Positions 32,969 through 41,192 of a stretch of 64,000 nucleotides of DNA are shown here, one piece after another. Within the stretch, counting starts at the first letter, position 1. Every line of letters begins with the position of its first letter. Made by a program: the position numbers and the translations under genes. The stretch lies in contig CAVTQZ010000001.1 in assembly GCA_963737015.1 (NCBI GenBank), positions 62,001 to 126,000 of the forward strand. Direction: 5' to 3'. Source of the DNA: CAVTQZ01 sp963737015 (GTDB taxonomy: Bacteria; Actinomycetota; Acidimicrobiia; Acidimicrobiales; UBA8190). The notes beneath the pieces were generated by a model. That model saw nothing but the letters and a program-made list of their open reading frames with translations, made no database searches and was not told where the DNA came from.

Positions 32969-35287
32969 ATGGAAGAACGGCTGGCAGCGGAGATCCTGGA
33001 CGAGGTTCGGGAGTCCCATTCGCCGACCGGGTGGCGTCGTCAGTCCCTTCTCAAGCTTGCCGGCGCCGCAGCCCTCGGTGCTCCGGCGTTCACCGGGTTG
33101 CTCCAGGTCTCGATGGCTCACCCGGCGGCGGCGGCGACCAACACCTACGTCGTCAACGTGCTCGGTGACCCGAACCCTTCGGACACCACGACGGGTGCTT
33201 GCGCCACAGGTGGGTCGTGCACCCTCCGCCAAGCGGTCAATCAGTTCAACGCGGACCCAACCGGTGACACTGACACGATTACCTTTTCCGTCCGTGGCAC
33301 CTTCGGCCTCGGAGCGAAGCTAAAGATCGACAACTCGAACAGTGATTCCCTAACGATCACGGGGAACGGGCCCACGGAGACTGTCATCTCGGTCGGCACG
33401 TTCGGCATCGGGGCGAAATCAGACCTTCTCATGTCAGGGGTCGAGATCACCGGTGCCACCGGTACGACTCATGGTCTCACCAACTTTGGTGCGGCAGTGG
33501 GGCTTGTTGACAGCATTGTCACTGGAAACGCCGACACGGGCTCCGCCAGCGGAGCCGGCATCGACAACGGCATCGGGTCCTTCACCGCCACGAACGACAC
33601 ATTCTCATCGAACAGCGTTTCCAGCGGCACCGGGGGCGCGATCTACAACGACGACATCATGACTCTGGTGAACGACACGTTCTCAGGTAACACCGCTTCC
33701 AGCAATGGTGGTGCCATCTACAACGCCGACACGATGACAGTGACGAACGTTACGTTCTCAGATAACAGCGCCACGAGTGGCGGAGCTATCTATAACGCGG
33801 ACACCGCTACCGTTCGCAACTCGATCTTTGCCGGGCAGAGCGGAGCTAGCGACAACGCTCCGAACAATTGCGCAGGGAGTGTCGCGATCACAGACGGTGG
33901 TTACAACGTGGAAGGCGACAGCAGCGGTTCAGGTGCGAACACTTGTGGCTTCGGTGGTACCAGCCTCGTCAATCAGACTGACAATGCGATAGGCCTGGGC
34001 ACACTTGCGAACAATGGGGGACAGACGCCGACCGAGGCGCTCAATTCGTCCAGCGTCGCCGCATCCCTAGCGCAGTCCAATTGCCCCCCAACCGACCAGC
34101 GCGGCGTTGCTCGCCCAGCCACGGGTTGCTCTTCTGGGGCCTACCAGATCGGCCAGATAGGTGTATCGCCCCCGCCGAACTCGCCGACTGGCCTCACGGC
34201 CACCAACCAGGGCAACACAATCGTCGTCAACTGGAACTCCTCTTCCGGAGCGAATTGCTACGACCTCTACCGGTACACGCAGGGCACTGTGGCGACGCTC
34301 ATAGCCACGGTCTGTCCCTCGGGATCGGGCTCCAGCTCGAGAACCGCAAACGCGAGATCTGCACAGACTGCCTCGCCTTCGGATCCGAGCTACACGGACA
34401 CCAACGTCTCCTGCGGGGTGGCGTACTCCTACTACGTCACGGCCACGAACAGCATCGGGCCCTCAGGACCCTCGAACACCGCGAGCGCATCTGTGCCGTG
34501 CGGGACAGGTACCACCGCGTCCCAGGGGTACTGGCTCGCGGGCTCTGACGGAGGCATCTTCAGCTTCGGAAACGTCTCCTACCACGGCTCTGTGCCGGGA
34601 GACGGGATACACGTGAACAACGTTGTCGGCATGGCACCTACCCACGACTCGGGCGGCTACTGGCTCGCGGGCTCAGACGGCGGGGTCTTCACCTTCGGTG
34701 ACGCCACCTACCATGGCTCGGTGCCCGGAGACGGCATCCACATAAACAACGTGAGAGGCATAGCCCCGACAGCAGACGGCGGCGGCTACTACATGGTCGG
34801 GACGGACGGAGGTGTCTTCACTTTCGGAGACGCGCTCTACCACGGCTCGGTCCCGGGACTCGGCATCCACGTGAGCAACATCATCGGGATCCTTCCGACC
34901 CCCGACGGTGGCGGCTACTGGATCGTGGGATCAGACGGTGGTGTCTTCACCTTCGGTGACGCCACCTACCACGGCTCTGTGCCAGGCGACGGAATCCACG
35001 TGAACAACGTCGTGGGTCTAGCCCCAACCTCAGACGGAGCGGGCTACTGGATGACAGGCACAGACGGAGGCGTCTTCACCTTCGGTGACGCCACCTACCA
35101 CGGCTCGGTGCCGGGAGACGGCATCCACGTCTCGAACGTGAGAGGCATCTTCGCAACCGCAGACGGTGCCGGATACTGGCTCTTCGGGACAGACGGAGGC
35201 ATCTTCACATTCGGAGACGCCACCTACGAGGGATCGGTGCCGGGTGACGGCATTCACGTGAGCAACGTCCTCGCCGGCGCTACGTAA
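32969..35287 (+). CDS. Tat-exported surface protein: CSLREA/beta-helix, fibronectin III, 43-residue repeats
   Basis: A 772-residue secreted protein. The N-terminus has a twin-arginine type signal (GWRRQSLLKLAGAAALGAP, cleavage near HPAAAA). A CSLREA-like segment follows (CTLRQAVNQFNADPTGDTDT), then a parallel beta-helix (about 100-330: SGTGGAIYND, SNGGAIYNADTMT, TSGGAIYNADTAT) and a choice-of-anchor-like end (LGTLANNGGQTPTEAL). One fibronectin III-like domain lies at about 400-510 (PNSPTGLTATNQGNTIVVNW). The C-terminus is six 43-residue repeats (about 520-772) of pattern GYWLAGSDGGVFTFGDATYH. No sortase motif or membrane anchor is seen, so attachment may be through the repeats. ATG 32969 has a strong Shine-Dalgarno site. 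Confidence 0.88.
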   Translation: MEERLAAEILDEVRESHSPTGWRRQSLLKLAGAAALGAPAFTGLLQVSMAHPAAAATNTYVVNVLGDPNPSDTTTGACATGGSCTLRQAVNQFNADPTGDTDTITFSVRGTFGLGAKLKIDNSNSDSLTITGNGPTETVISVGTFGIGAKSDLLMSGVEITGATGTTHGLTNFGAAVGLVDSIVTGNADTGSASGAGIDNGIGSFTATNDTFSSNSVSSGTGGAIYNDDIMTLVNDTFSGNTASSNGGAIYNADTMTVTNVTFSDNSATSGGAIYNADTATVRNSIFAGQSGASDNAPNNCAGSVAITDGGYNVEGDSSGSGANTCGFGGTSLVNQTDNAIGLGTLANNGGQTPTEALNSSSVAASLAQSNCPPTDQRGVARPATGCSSGAYQIGQIGVSPPPNSPTGLTATNQGNTIVVNWNSSSGANCYDLYRYTQGTVATLIATVCPSGSGSSSRTANARSAQTASPSDPSYTDTNVSCGVAYSYYVTATNSIGPSGPSNTASASVPCGTGTTASQGYWLAGSDGGIFSFGNVSYHGSVPGDGIHVNNVVGMAPTHDSGGYWLAGSDGGVFTFGDATYHGSVPGDGIHINNVRGIAPTADGGGYYMVGTDGGVFTFGDALYHGSVPGLGIHVSNIIGILPTPDGGGYWIVGSDGGVFTFGDATYHGSVPGDGIHVNNVVGLAPTSDGAGYWMTGTDGGVFTFGDATYHGSVPGDGIHVSNVRGIFATADGAGYWLFGTDGGIFTFGDATYEGSVPGDGIHVSNVLAGAT
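34160..35285 (+). repeat. Long inverted repeat, left copy (about 1.1 kb)
   Basis: The fibronectin III plus six-repeat cassette at the 3' end of the secreted gene. It is nearly identical, in opposite orientation, to 47311-48437. Homology starts at GGTGTATCGCCCCCGCC and runs to the last codons (AACGTCCTCGCCGGCGC). Differences noticed include a handful of substitutions and one inserted base in the other copy. Confidence 0.85.
34526..35278 (+). repeat. Six tandem 129-bp (43-residue) units
   Basis: Units follow GYW(L/I/M)xGxDGGxFTFGDATY then HGSVPGDGIHVxNVxGxxPT. Repeats 1-6 differ mainly at the third to fifth residues and in the linker. The regular aromatic/glycine spacing suggests a beta-propeller or beta-solenoid. 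Confidence 0.85.
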
Positions 35288-35452
35288 TCAGGACCGTCCA
35301 GCCCGGGACCGGTGATCAGAAGACGATCAAACAGAGCCTCCAGTCGACCGCCGCGTTCCGCCCACAACAGTGAACCCGAGAAGGCAGAGGCGGTCCGCGA
35401 GCCTCTAGGGCTATGGACTGAGGGTCGGACCGCCGAAGTCTCTGATGACACG

Positions 35453-35881
35453 ATGCCGTCGTGGGAGAGCCAGGCCGCTCAGTACCCTCAAACCGGACCT
35501 CCAGGCATCTCATACTTCAGAGGGCAGGTAACCGCCTCCTATTTTGTGGACTGCCTTCTTTATAGAGACGAACACGGCGAGCTGATCGGGATCGCAAACC
35601 ACTACCCGTCCGACTTGCCACCTTATGAGCGCGAGGGGAACGTCAACGTCTGGGTTCACCCCCAACGCCGGAGACAAGGGATAGGAACTGAGCTCGCGCT
35701 CGAATGCGTTCGGAGATGGCAGCCTCATGAGCCCCAGGAAACGCGCTACACCGGCGCGGGACTGAAATGGGTCACGGCAATGAGTAAGAAGTACCGGGAC
35801 TTGGAGCTGTCCTGGCGGACCGCAGGTTGGCAGGTCTGGCACGACCGCATTTCGAAGGACCGTCCCCAAAGGGATAGCTAG
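35453..35881 (+). CDS. GNAT-family acetyltransferase
   Basis: A 142-residue protein of the GNAT fold. FVDCLLYRDEHGELIGIANH gives strands 2-4, VNVWVHPQRRRQGIGTELAL is motif A, with the acetyl-CoA pyrophosphate loop (R-R-x-G-I-G), and the C-terminus reads WRTAGWQVWHDRISKD. Substrate is unknown. Start uncertain: ATG 35453 gives a compact GNAT domain; GTG 35312 would add an Arg-rich segment without homology. Neither has a strong ribosome site. The stop codon lies within the KstR-like operator of the next gene, as for the hydrolase/thiolase pair. Confidence 0.75.
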   Translation: MPSWESQAAQYPQTGPPGISYFRGQVTASYFVDCLLYRDEHGELIGIANHYPSDLPPYEREGNVNVWVHPQRRRQGIGTELALECVRRWQPHEPQETRYTGAGLKWVTAMSKKYRDLELSWRTAGWQVWHDRISKDRPQRDS

Positions 35882-35896
35882 AACCGGTTCTATACT
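35879..35896 (+). promoter_or_regulatory. KstR-like operator with overlapping -10 box, enoyl-CoA hydratase gene
   Basis: TAGAACCGGTTCTA at 35879-35892 and TATACT at 35891-35896 repeat exactly the thiolase element at 31639, including the following CG. ATG 35904 lies 7 bases after the -10 box, consistent with a leaderless mRNA. Confidence 0.8.
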
Positions 35897-35903
35897 CGCC
35901 CGG

Positions 35904-36704
35904 ATGTCCGAGCCCGGTACCGAGCACCTGACCTTCGAGCGCCGCGGCGCCACGGCGATCGTCACCATGAACCGCCCGGAGGCGAAGAACGCCCTCAGCC
36001 TCCCGATGCTCGTCGGCATGGTGGACGCGTGGGCCGAGATCGACGGTAACGACGAGATCCGTTGCGCGGTGCTGACCGGCGCGGGTGGCACCTTCTGCTC
36101 CGGCATGGACTTGAAGTCGATGTCCGGACCCGAGTCCGAGAAGTACGCCGACCGGATGAAGGCCGATCCGGACATCCCCTGGAATGCGCTGCTCCGCCAC
36201 CACCAATTGAAAAAGCCGCTCATCGCCGCGGTCGAGGGATGGGCGGTCGCCGGTGGAACGGAGATACTCCAGGCGACCGACATCCGCGTCGCGGGAGAGG
36301 GCGCAAAAATGGGTGTCTTCGAGGCGCGCCGCGGCCTCTTCCCTCTGGGCGGTTCGACCGTCCGGCTTCGCCGTCAGATCCCTTTCACGGTCGCGATGGA
36401 CCTGCTTCTCACCGCGCGGGAGGTGAGCGCCGAAGAGGCACTTCGCATAGGTCTCATCGGAAGGGTGGTGCCCGACGGGGAGGCGCTCGAAGAAGCGCTT
36501 CGCATCGCGGACGTCATAAACGCCAACGGCCCGCTCGCGGTCGAGGCGATCAAGCGGTCGGTGCGTGAGACCGAAGGCCTGCCCGAGACCGAGGCCCTCA
36601 AGGTCGAGCTCGAGATCGGCATGCCGATCTTCGCCACGGAGGACGCCGCAGAAGGGCAGAAGGCCTTCGCGGAGAAGCGCACGCCTCAGTACAGACGTAA
36701 ATGA
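35904..36704 (+). CDS. Enoyl-CoA hydratase/isomerase (crotonase family)
   Basis: A 266-residue crotonase. MNRPEAKNALSLPMLVGMV opens the domain, VLTGAGGTFCSGMDLKSM is the first oxyanion loop, and VAGGTEILQATDIRVAGEGA followed by GVFEARRGLFPLGG carries two glutamates at the positions of the catalytic pair of true hydratases. So it most likely hydrates a 2-enoyl-CoA. The KstR-like operator and the acyl-CoA ligase gene nearby recall the mycobacterial echA19/fadD19 neighbourhood, though this is only a parallel. Its stop overlaps the thioesterase start (ATGA). Confidence 0.93.
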   Translation: MSEPGTEHLTFERRGATAIVTMNRPEAKNALSLPMLVGMVDAWAEIDGNDEIRCAVLTGAGGTFCSGMDLKSMSGPESEKYADRMKADPDIPWNALLRHHQLKKPLIAAVEGWAVAGGTEILQATDIRVAGEGAKMGVFEARRGLFPLGGSTVRLRRQIPFTVAMDLLLTAREVSAEEALRIGLIGRVVPDGEALEEALRIADVINANGPLAVEAIKRSVRETEGLPETEALKVELEIGMPIFATEDAAEGQKAFAEKRTPQYRRK

Positions 36705-37522
36705 ACGACGAAGGACCGGAGGACGACCGGTCCGAGGTCGGGCAGGCGGCAGCGCCTCACGGAGTCTCGGACTTCGGCATCTCCGAGGGCGCCCGCAGAC
36801 TCGCCCGTGGCCCCGCCCATCCACACGACCCGCGTTTCGAACTGGCCTCAGCGATCCGGAGGCTCACCCTCCTCGCGGTCGCCGGAACGCTCGAGGACCC
36901 CGAGATAAACGAAGCCGCGGGCGCACTGTCGAAGATAGCGAGCGACCTCGAGAAGCGGGCCGGCAGCGAGAGACGGCGGCGTCATGAGCCCGACCCTGCT
37001 GGGAGCCCACAGGATTTCTTCCCTACGAGCCCGGTGATCGGGTTCGCGAATCCGATCGCTCCGCCCGTGGTCGTCGAGGCCACGGAGACTGGACTGATCG
37101 GAAGGGCGTGGTTCGACTATCCGTACGAAGGGCCTCCGGGATGCGTCCACGGTGGGATCATCGCGATGGTCTTCGACGAGATCCTCGGAGCGGCAAACAT
37201 TGTCACGGGCAGCCCCGCCATGACCGGGACGCTCACGATCCGCTACCGAAAGCCGACTCCGCTCAGGACGGCGCTCTCGCTCGAGGCCTCCACGGTCAAG
37301 CGCGACGGCCGAAAGGTGACCACGCGCGGTGCGATCTACTGCGAGGACACACTGACTGCGGAAGCCGAGGGGATATTCATACAGCTCGCGCCCGAGCGCT
37401 TCCTGCAGATCGTCTCACACGGAGCGGATCCTGCGGAGGTGCTCGAACGAGTGCGGTCCGACGCAGAACGCCTTGGCTTCGTCCCTCCCGGGATGTCCGC
37501 GACGCAGGACCCGGTCAAATAG
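36701..37522 (+). CDS. Hotdog-fold acyl-CoA thioesterase (PaaI/4HBT type)
   Basis: A 273-residue protein. The first 115 residues are charged and partly helical, with no clear domain. The C-terminal hotdog domain shows GCVHGGIIAMVFDEILGAAN, the HGG...DE motif of PaaI-like thioesterases, then TGTLTIRYRKPTPLRTALSL and RKVTTRGAIYCEDTLTAEAE. It should release free CoA from an acyl-CoA. The gene is coupled to the enoyl-CoA hydratase gene by an ATGA overlap and overlaps the 3' end of the convergent acyl-CoA ligase gene by 8 bases. Confidence 0.85.
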   Translation: MNDEGPEDDRSEVGQAAAPHGVSDFGISEGARRLARGPAHPHDPRFELASAIRRLTLLAVAGTLEDPEINEAAGALSKIASDLEKRAGSERRRRHEPDPAGSPQDFFPTSPVIGFANPIAPPVVVEATETGLIGRAWFDYPYEGPPGCVHGGIIAMVFDEILGAANIVTGSPAMTGTLTIRYRKPTPLRTALSLEASTVKRDGRKVTTRGAIYCEDTLTAEAEGIFIQLAPERFLQIVSHGADPAEVLERVRSDAERLGFVPPGMSATQDPVK

Positions 37523-39065
37523 CGCGCTCGCGGCCCTCCCAGTAGGGGTCGCGCAGCTTCCTCTTGTAGAGCTTTCCGTTCGGGTCGCGCGGCATGTCGT
37601 CGGTGAAGTCGATCGTCTTCGGCGTCTTGAACTTCGCCAGACGACCCGAGCACCAGTCGAGGATCTCCTTCTCGAGCTCGATGCCGGGTGCCGTCCCGTC
37701 CACCGGCTGCACCACCGCCTTCACCTGCTCCCCCCAGTCCTCGTCGGGGATGCCGAAGACAGCTGCGTCCACCACCTTCGGATGCGACAGGAGGACGTTC
37801 TCTATCTCGGCGGGGTAGATGTTCGCACCCCCCGAGATGATCATGTCTGTCTTGCGGTCGCAGAGGAACAGGTAGCCGTCGTCGTCGAGGTATCCGACGT
37901 CGCCGACCGTGAAGAACTTCCCGATGCGGTTCGCCTTCGTCTTCTCCGAGTCCTTGTGGTACTCGAAGTCGCCCGCCTGCATCGCCATGTAGACCGTGCC
38001 GATCTCGTTCGGCGGAAGCTGGTTTTCCTGCTCGTCGAAGATCGCTATCTCGGAGATCGGCCAGGGCTTTCCCACCGTCCCGGGCTTCTTGAGCCAATCC
38101 TCGGTGCTGACGATGGTGCCTCCGCCTTCCGAGGCCGCGTAGTACTCGTCGATCACCGGTCCCCACCACTCGATCATCGCCCTCTTGGTGTCGACAGGAC
38201 ACGGAGCTGCGGCATGAATCATGTGACGGAGCGAGGAGAGGTCGTAGCGATGCTTCGTCTCGTCGTCGAGCGCGAGGAGACGGTGGAACTGCGTTGGGAC
38301 CATGTGCGAGTGCGTGACGCGGTGGCGCTCTATCAGCTCGAGCATTTCCGCGGGGTCCCACTTGTCCATGAGGACGACGGCGTGAGCCATATGGAGGGAG
38401 GCGCCCGCGAAGCGAAGAACCGCCGTGTGGTACAGCGGTGAGCCACAGATGTGCACGTTGTCGTCGCGGGGCATGATGCCGAACAGAAGCAGGATCCCGG
38501 CGAGTCCGATCGCCGCGGCGTCCGGGTCGGCACCCGTGAGCCCGCGCCGGACGCCCTTCGGGTTTCCCGTGGTCCCCGACGTGTAGTTCATCGTGTCGCC
38601 CAGGCTGCGATCGGTCGGCGTATCCGTCGACTGGACGTCACGCAGCTTTGCGAACGAGCTGAACCCGGATATCTCGCCCACCGACAACCTGTGATCGACC
38701 GGGACCCCGGTCTCTTCGGCCGCCTTCGTGCACTCGTCCGCGAAGCGCTCGTGAGCGATGAACACCTTGGCGTCGGCGTCGCGGGCGATGTACGCGATCT
38801 CCGGAGCGACCAGGTGGTGGTTGATCGGGACGATGTACCAGCCGGCCTGCAGGGCGGCGAGGTATATCTCGAACACCTCGACGCAGTTGGGCAGCACGAA
38901 GGCGATCGTGTCGCCACGTTCGAGGCCGAGCTCCCTGAATCCGGCGACCACCTGGTTCGCCCGTCCGAGAAGCTCGCCGGCCTTGAACTCCGTCCCGTCG
39001 GGGCCCACGAGCGCCAGGTGATCGGGCTCTTCCATGGCCATCGCCCAGAAGCCGAAGTCCGTCAA
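37515..39065 (-). CDS. Acyl-CoA synthetase (AMP-forming, FadD-like)
   Basis: A 516-residue ANL-superfamily ligase activating a carboxylic acid to its CoA thioester. TMNYTSGTTGNPKGVRRG is the P-loop-like A3 motif, YYAASEGGG the A5 motif, FTVGDVGYLDDDGYLFLCDR the A7/A8 region, and PRDPNGKLYKRKL holds the catalytic C-terminal lysine. TTG 39065 is used with GGGGGAAGGGAC upstream on the minus strand. A KstR-type half-perfect palindrome lies 58 bases upstream, with a -10-like box in the same relation as in the two perfect elements, so this gene probably belongs to the same regulon. Substrate (fatty acid or steroid acid) unknown. Confidence 0.93.
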   Translation of the reverse strand: MTDFGFWAMAMEEPDHLALVGPDGTEFKAGELLGRANQVVAGFRELGLERGDTIAFVLPNCVEVFEIYLAALQAGWYIVPINHHLVAPEIAYIARDADAKVFIAHERFADECTKAAEETGVPVDHRLSVGEISGFSSFAKLRDVQSTDTPTDRSLGDTMNYTSGTTGNPKGVRRGLTGADPDAAAIGLAGILLLFGIMPRDDNVHICGSPLYHTAVLRFAGASLHMAHAVVLMDKWDPAEMLELIERHRVTHSHMVPTQFHRLLALDDETKHRYDLSSLRHMIHAAAPCPVDTKRAMIEWWGPVIDEYYAASEGGGTIVSTEDWLKKPGTVGKPWPISEIAIFDEQENQLPPNEIGTVYMAMQAGDFEYHKDSEKTKANRIGKFFTVGDVGYLDDDGYLFLCDRKTDMIISGGANIYPAEIENVLLSHPKVVDAAVFGIPDEDWGEQVKAVVQPVDGTAPGIELEKEILDWCSGRLAKFKTPKTIDFTDDMPRDPNGKLYKRKLRDPYWEGRERAI

Positions 39066-39116
39066 GTCCCTTCCCCCTGCGACGCGTGGGCACCTTCACC
39101 GATGCCGGCGGTACGG

Positions 39117-39136
39117 CGAGGCTAGAACACGTTCTC
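39117..39136 (-). promoter_or_regulatory. KstR-like operator/promoter of the acyl-CoA ligase gene
   Basis: On the minus strand GAGAACGTGTTCTA (39136 down to 39123) matches TNNAACNNGTTNNA except for the first base. It is followed by GCCTCG, mirroring the TTCTATACTCG of the perfect elements, so TAGCCT would take the -10 position. The plus-strand SDR gene begins 180 bases to the right. Confidence 0.65.
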
Positions 39137-39316
39137 GTCTCAGGCAACCGAGCGCATCGGTTAGCAGCTCGACTGCCGACTCACTTTCCATCCCACCGGC
39201 CTTCCGACTTTCGAGGAATGGGAGAGATGCCCGGACGACGATCGGTGAATTGGGTGGAGGTGCACGGATTTCCTTAATGTCGAAGTGACACGAACGGCAG
39301 GTGGGCTGGAGGAAGC

Positions 39317-40219
39317 GTGGCCGGTTTCTTGGAGGGCAAGGCGATCGCGATAACGGGGGCGGGTGGCGGCATCGGGCGAGCCTGCGCGCTCGAATGCGCG
39401 GCCGAAGGAGCGAAAGTCGTGGTCGCCGACTACGGCGTGGGGATCGCGGGTGAGGACCCGAGGAGCGACGTAGCGGACGCCGTCGTAAAGGAGATCAGCG
39501 CTGCCGGCGGTGAGGCCATCGCGGTCGCCGACGACGTGAGCAAGGTGGAGGGCGGCGAGCGCGTCGTCAACGCTGCCGTCGAGAACTGGGGACGCATCGA
39601 CGGGGTCGTCGCGATCGCCGGGATCCTGCGCGAGAGGATGCTCTTCAACATGAGCGAGGACGAGTGGGACGCGGTGATCGCCACGCATCTGAAGGGCCAT
39701 TTCACCGTCTTCCGCCCGGCGGCCGCCATCATGCGCAAGCAGGAGTCAGGGTCTCTCGTCGGTTTCACCTCAGGTGCGTTCACGGGCAGCGTCGCCCAGG
39801 CCAACTACTCGGCGGCCAAGGGCGGCATCGTCTCGTTGGTCCGCTCTGCTGCGGCGGGGCTCCACCGCTACGGGGTGCGGGCCAATGCGATCGCGCCGAT
39901 CGCACGCACCCGCATGTCCGCGAACGTTCCCCAGGAACTTTCCGACATGGGGGACCCCGAGGACGTGGCACCGATGGTCGTCTACCTGTTGTCCGACGCG
40001 GCGAAGGACGTGACCGGGCAGGTCTACACGGTCGTGGGCGGGCGCATCTCGGTTTGGAACCAGCCCGCCGAGGTCCGGTCGATGCGCAAAGAAGGACGGT
40101 GGACCCCCGAGGAGATCGCATCGCGCTTCGGCGAGGTCGGACAGGAACGGATGGGCCTGATCGACCAGCTCGAGTCGCTGCGAAAAGCCGCTGCTTCGGG
40201 TGACAAGCCGAACGCCTGA
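39317..40219 (+). CDS. Short-chain dehydrogenase/reductase
   Basis: A 300-residue classical SDR. AIAITGAGGGIGRACALECA is the NAD(P)-binding loop, FTSGAFTGSVAQANYSAAKG holds catalytic Ser, Tyr and Lys. An extended C-terminus (about 245-300) is like that of SDRs of the 17-beta-hydroxysteroid dehydrogenase/MFE-2 type, so it may act on a 3-hydroxyacyl-CoA or a steroid alcohol; this is inference from length and context. GTG 39317 has GGAGGAAGC upstream. The next gene starts 8 bases after its stop, so they are probably one unit. Confidence 0.88.
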   Translation: MAGFLEGKAIAITGAGGGIGRACALECAAEGAKVVVADYGVGIAGEDPRSDVADAVVKEISAAGGEAIAVADDVSKVEGGERVVNAAVENWGRIDGVVAIAGILRERMLFNMSEDEWDAVIATHLKGHFTVFRPAAAIMRKQESGSLVGFTSGAFTGSVAQANYSAAKGGIVSLVRSAAAGLHRYGVRANAIAPIARTRMSANVPQELSDMGDPEDVAPMVVYLLSDAAKDVTGQVYTVVGGRISVWNQPAEVRSMRKEGRWTPEEIASRFGEVGQERMGLIDQLESLRKAAASGDKPNA

Positions 40220-40227
40220 GTCGGCAC

Positions 40228-41109
40228 GTGCGCTTCGGTTACGCGGAGTCGATGGTGGATCCGAGTTACTACGTGCCGCTGGCACGGGCCGCGGAGCAAG
40301 CCGGCTACCACTCGTTCATCGTTCCCGACTCGGTGGCATACCCGGAGGTCTCGGATTCGCGCTACCCCTTCAATCCCGACGGCACGCGTGAGTTCCTGGA
40401 GGACAAGCCATTCCTCGACCCGTTCACGCTGATCGCAGCTCTCGGTGCCGTCACCTCCGAGATCCGTTTCGTCACGTTCGTGCTGAAGCTGCCCATTCGC
40501 CATCCCGTTCTCGTCGCCAAGCAGGCGGCGTCGGCCGCGGTTCTCACCGGTGGGCGGCTGGCTCTCGGGGTCGGGACGAGCCCGTGGCCCGAGGACTACG
40601 CCCTTTGCGACGTCCCCTGGGAAGGGCGGGGCAAGCGGATGGACGAGTCCCTGGCGGTGATCCGGGGGCTCACGGATCCGGGGGGCGGGTACTTCGAGTT
40701 CCACGGGGAGGTGTTCGATCTGCCCGCAGTGAAGATGGCGCCGGTACCCGACGAGCCGATCCCCGTCCTCATCGGTGGTCACGGAGACGCTGCTCTCAGG
40801 CGGGCGGCGAGCGTGGGTGACGGCTGGCTGCACGGCGGCGGGGACCAGTCCGAGCTGCCGGGTCTTCTCGCCCGCCTTGCCGAGCTCCGCCGGGACGCCG
40901 GTCGGCAGGACGACGAATTCGAGGTGCACGTCATCTCCGCCGAGGCCTACGACCTCGATGGCCTACGTAGGCTCGAGGATCTGGGCGTGACCGACGTCAT
41001 CGTGGGGTTCCGCTGGCCGTATTCGGTCGGGCCCGACCCGCAGCCGCTGGACGAGAAAATCGAGAGCCTGCGCCGGTTCTCGGAATCTGTCATATCGAAG
41101 TTTCGTTAG
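40228..41109 (+). CDS. Luciferase-like (LLM) oxidoreductase, probably F420-dependent
   Basis: A 293-residue TIM-barrel protein of the LLM superfamily. MRFGYAESMVDPSYYVPLAR, VTFVLKLPIRHPVLVAKQAA, GRLALGVGTSPWPEDY and PVLIGGHGDAALRRAASVGD are characteristic of actinobacterial F420-type members. Many of these reduce or oxidise lipid-like substrates, and the catabolic neighbours fit that. Cofactor (F420 versus FMN) is inferred from actinobacterial relatives. GTG 40228, 8 bases after the SDR gene. Confidence 0.85.
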   Translation: MRFGYAESMVDPSYYVPLARAAEQAGYHSFIVPDSVAYPEVSDSRYPFNPDGTREFLEDKPFLDPFTLIAALGAVTSEIRFVTFVLKLPIRHPVLVAKQAASAAVLTGGRLALGVGTSPWPEDYALCDVPWEGRGKRMDESLAVIRGLTDPGGGYFEFHGEVFDLPAVKMAPVPDEPIPVLIGGHGDAALRRAASVGDGWLHGGGDQSELPGLLARLAELRRDAGRQDDEFEVHVISAEAYDLDGLRRLEDLGVTDVIVGFRWPYSVGPDPQPLDEKIESLRRFSESVISKFR

Positions 41110-41192
41110 TCCAAGGGGACGGGCCGATGAGTTTCCGGCTCGTCCGGCGTCGATAAGTACCGTCGGGATGACGCACGTAGGAGAAAGGTCGG

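Noticed and set aside
37473..38441. Long plus-strand open frame opposite the acyl-CoA ligase
   Set aside because: Low-complexity, Arg/Val-rich translation in the antisense frame of a strongly conserved gene; a shadow of GC-rich codon use. The same applies to antisense frames at 5548-6474, 24681-25823, 45924-47372 and 47952-49358.
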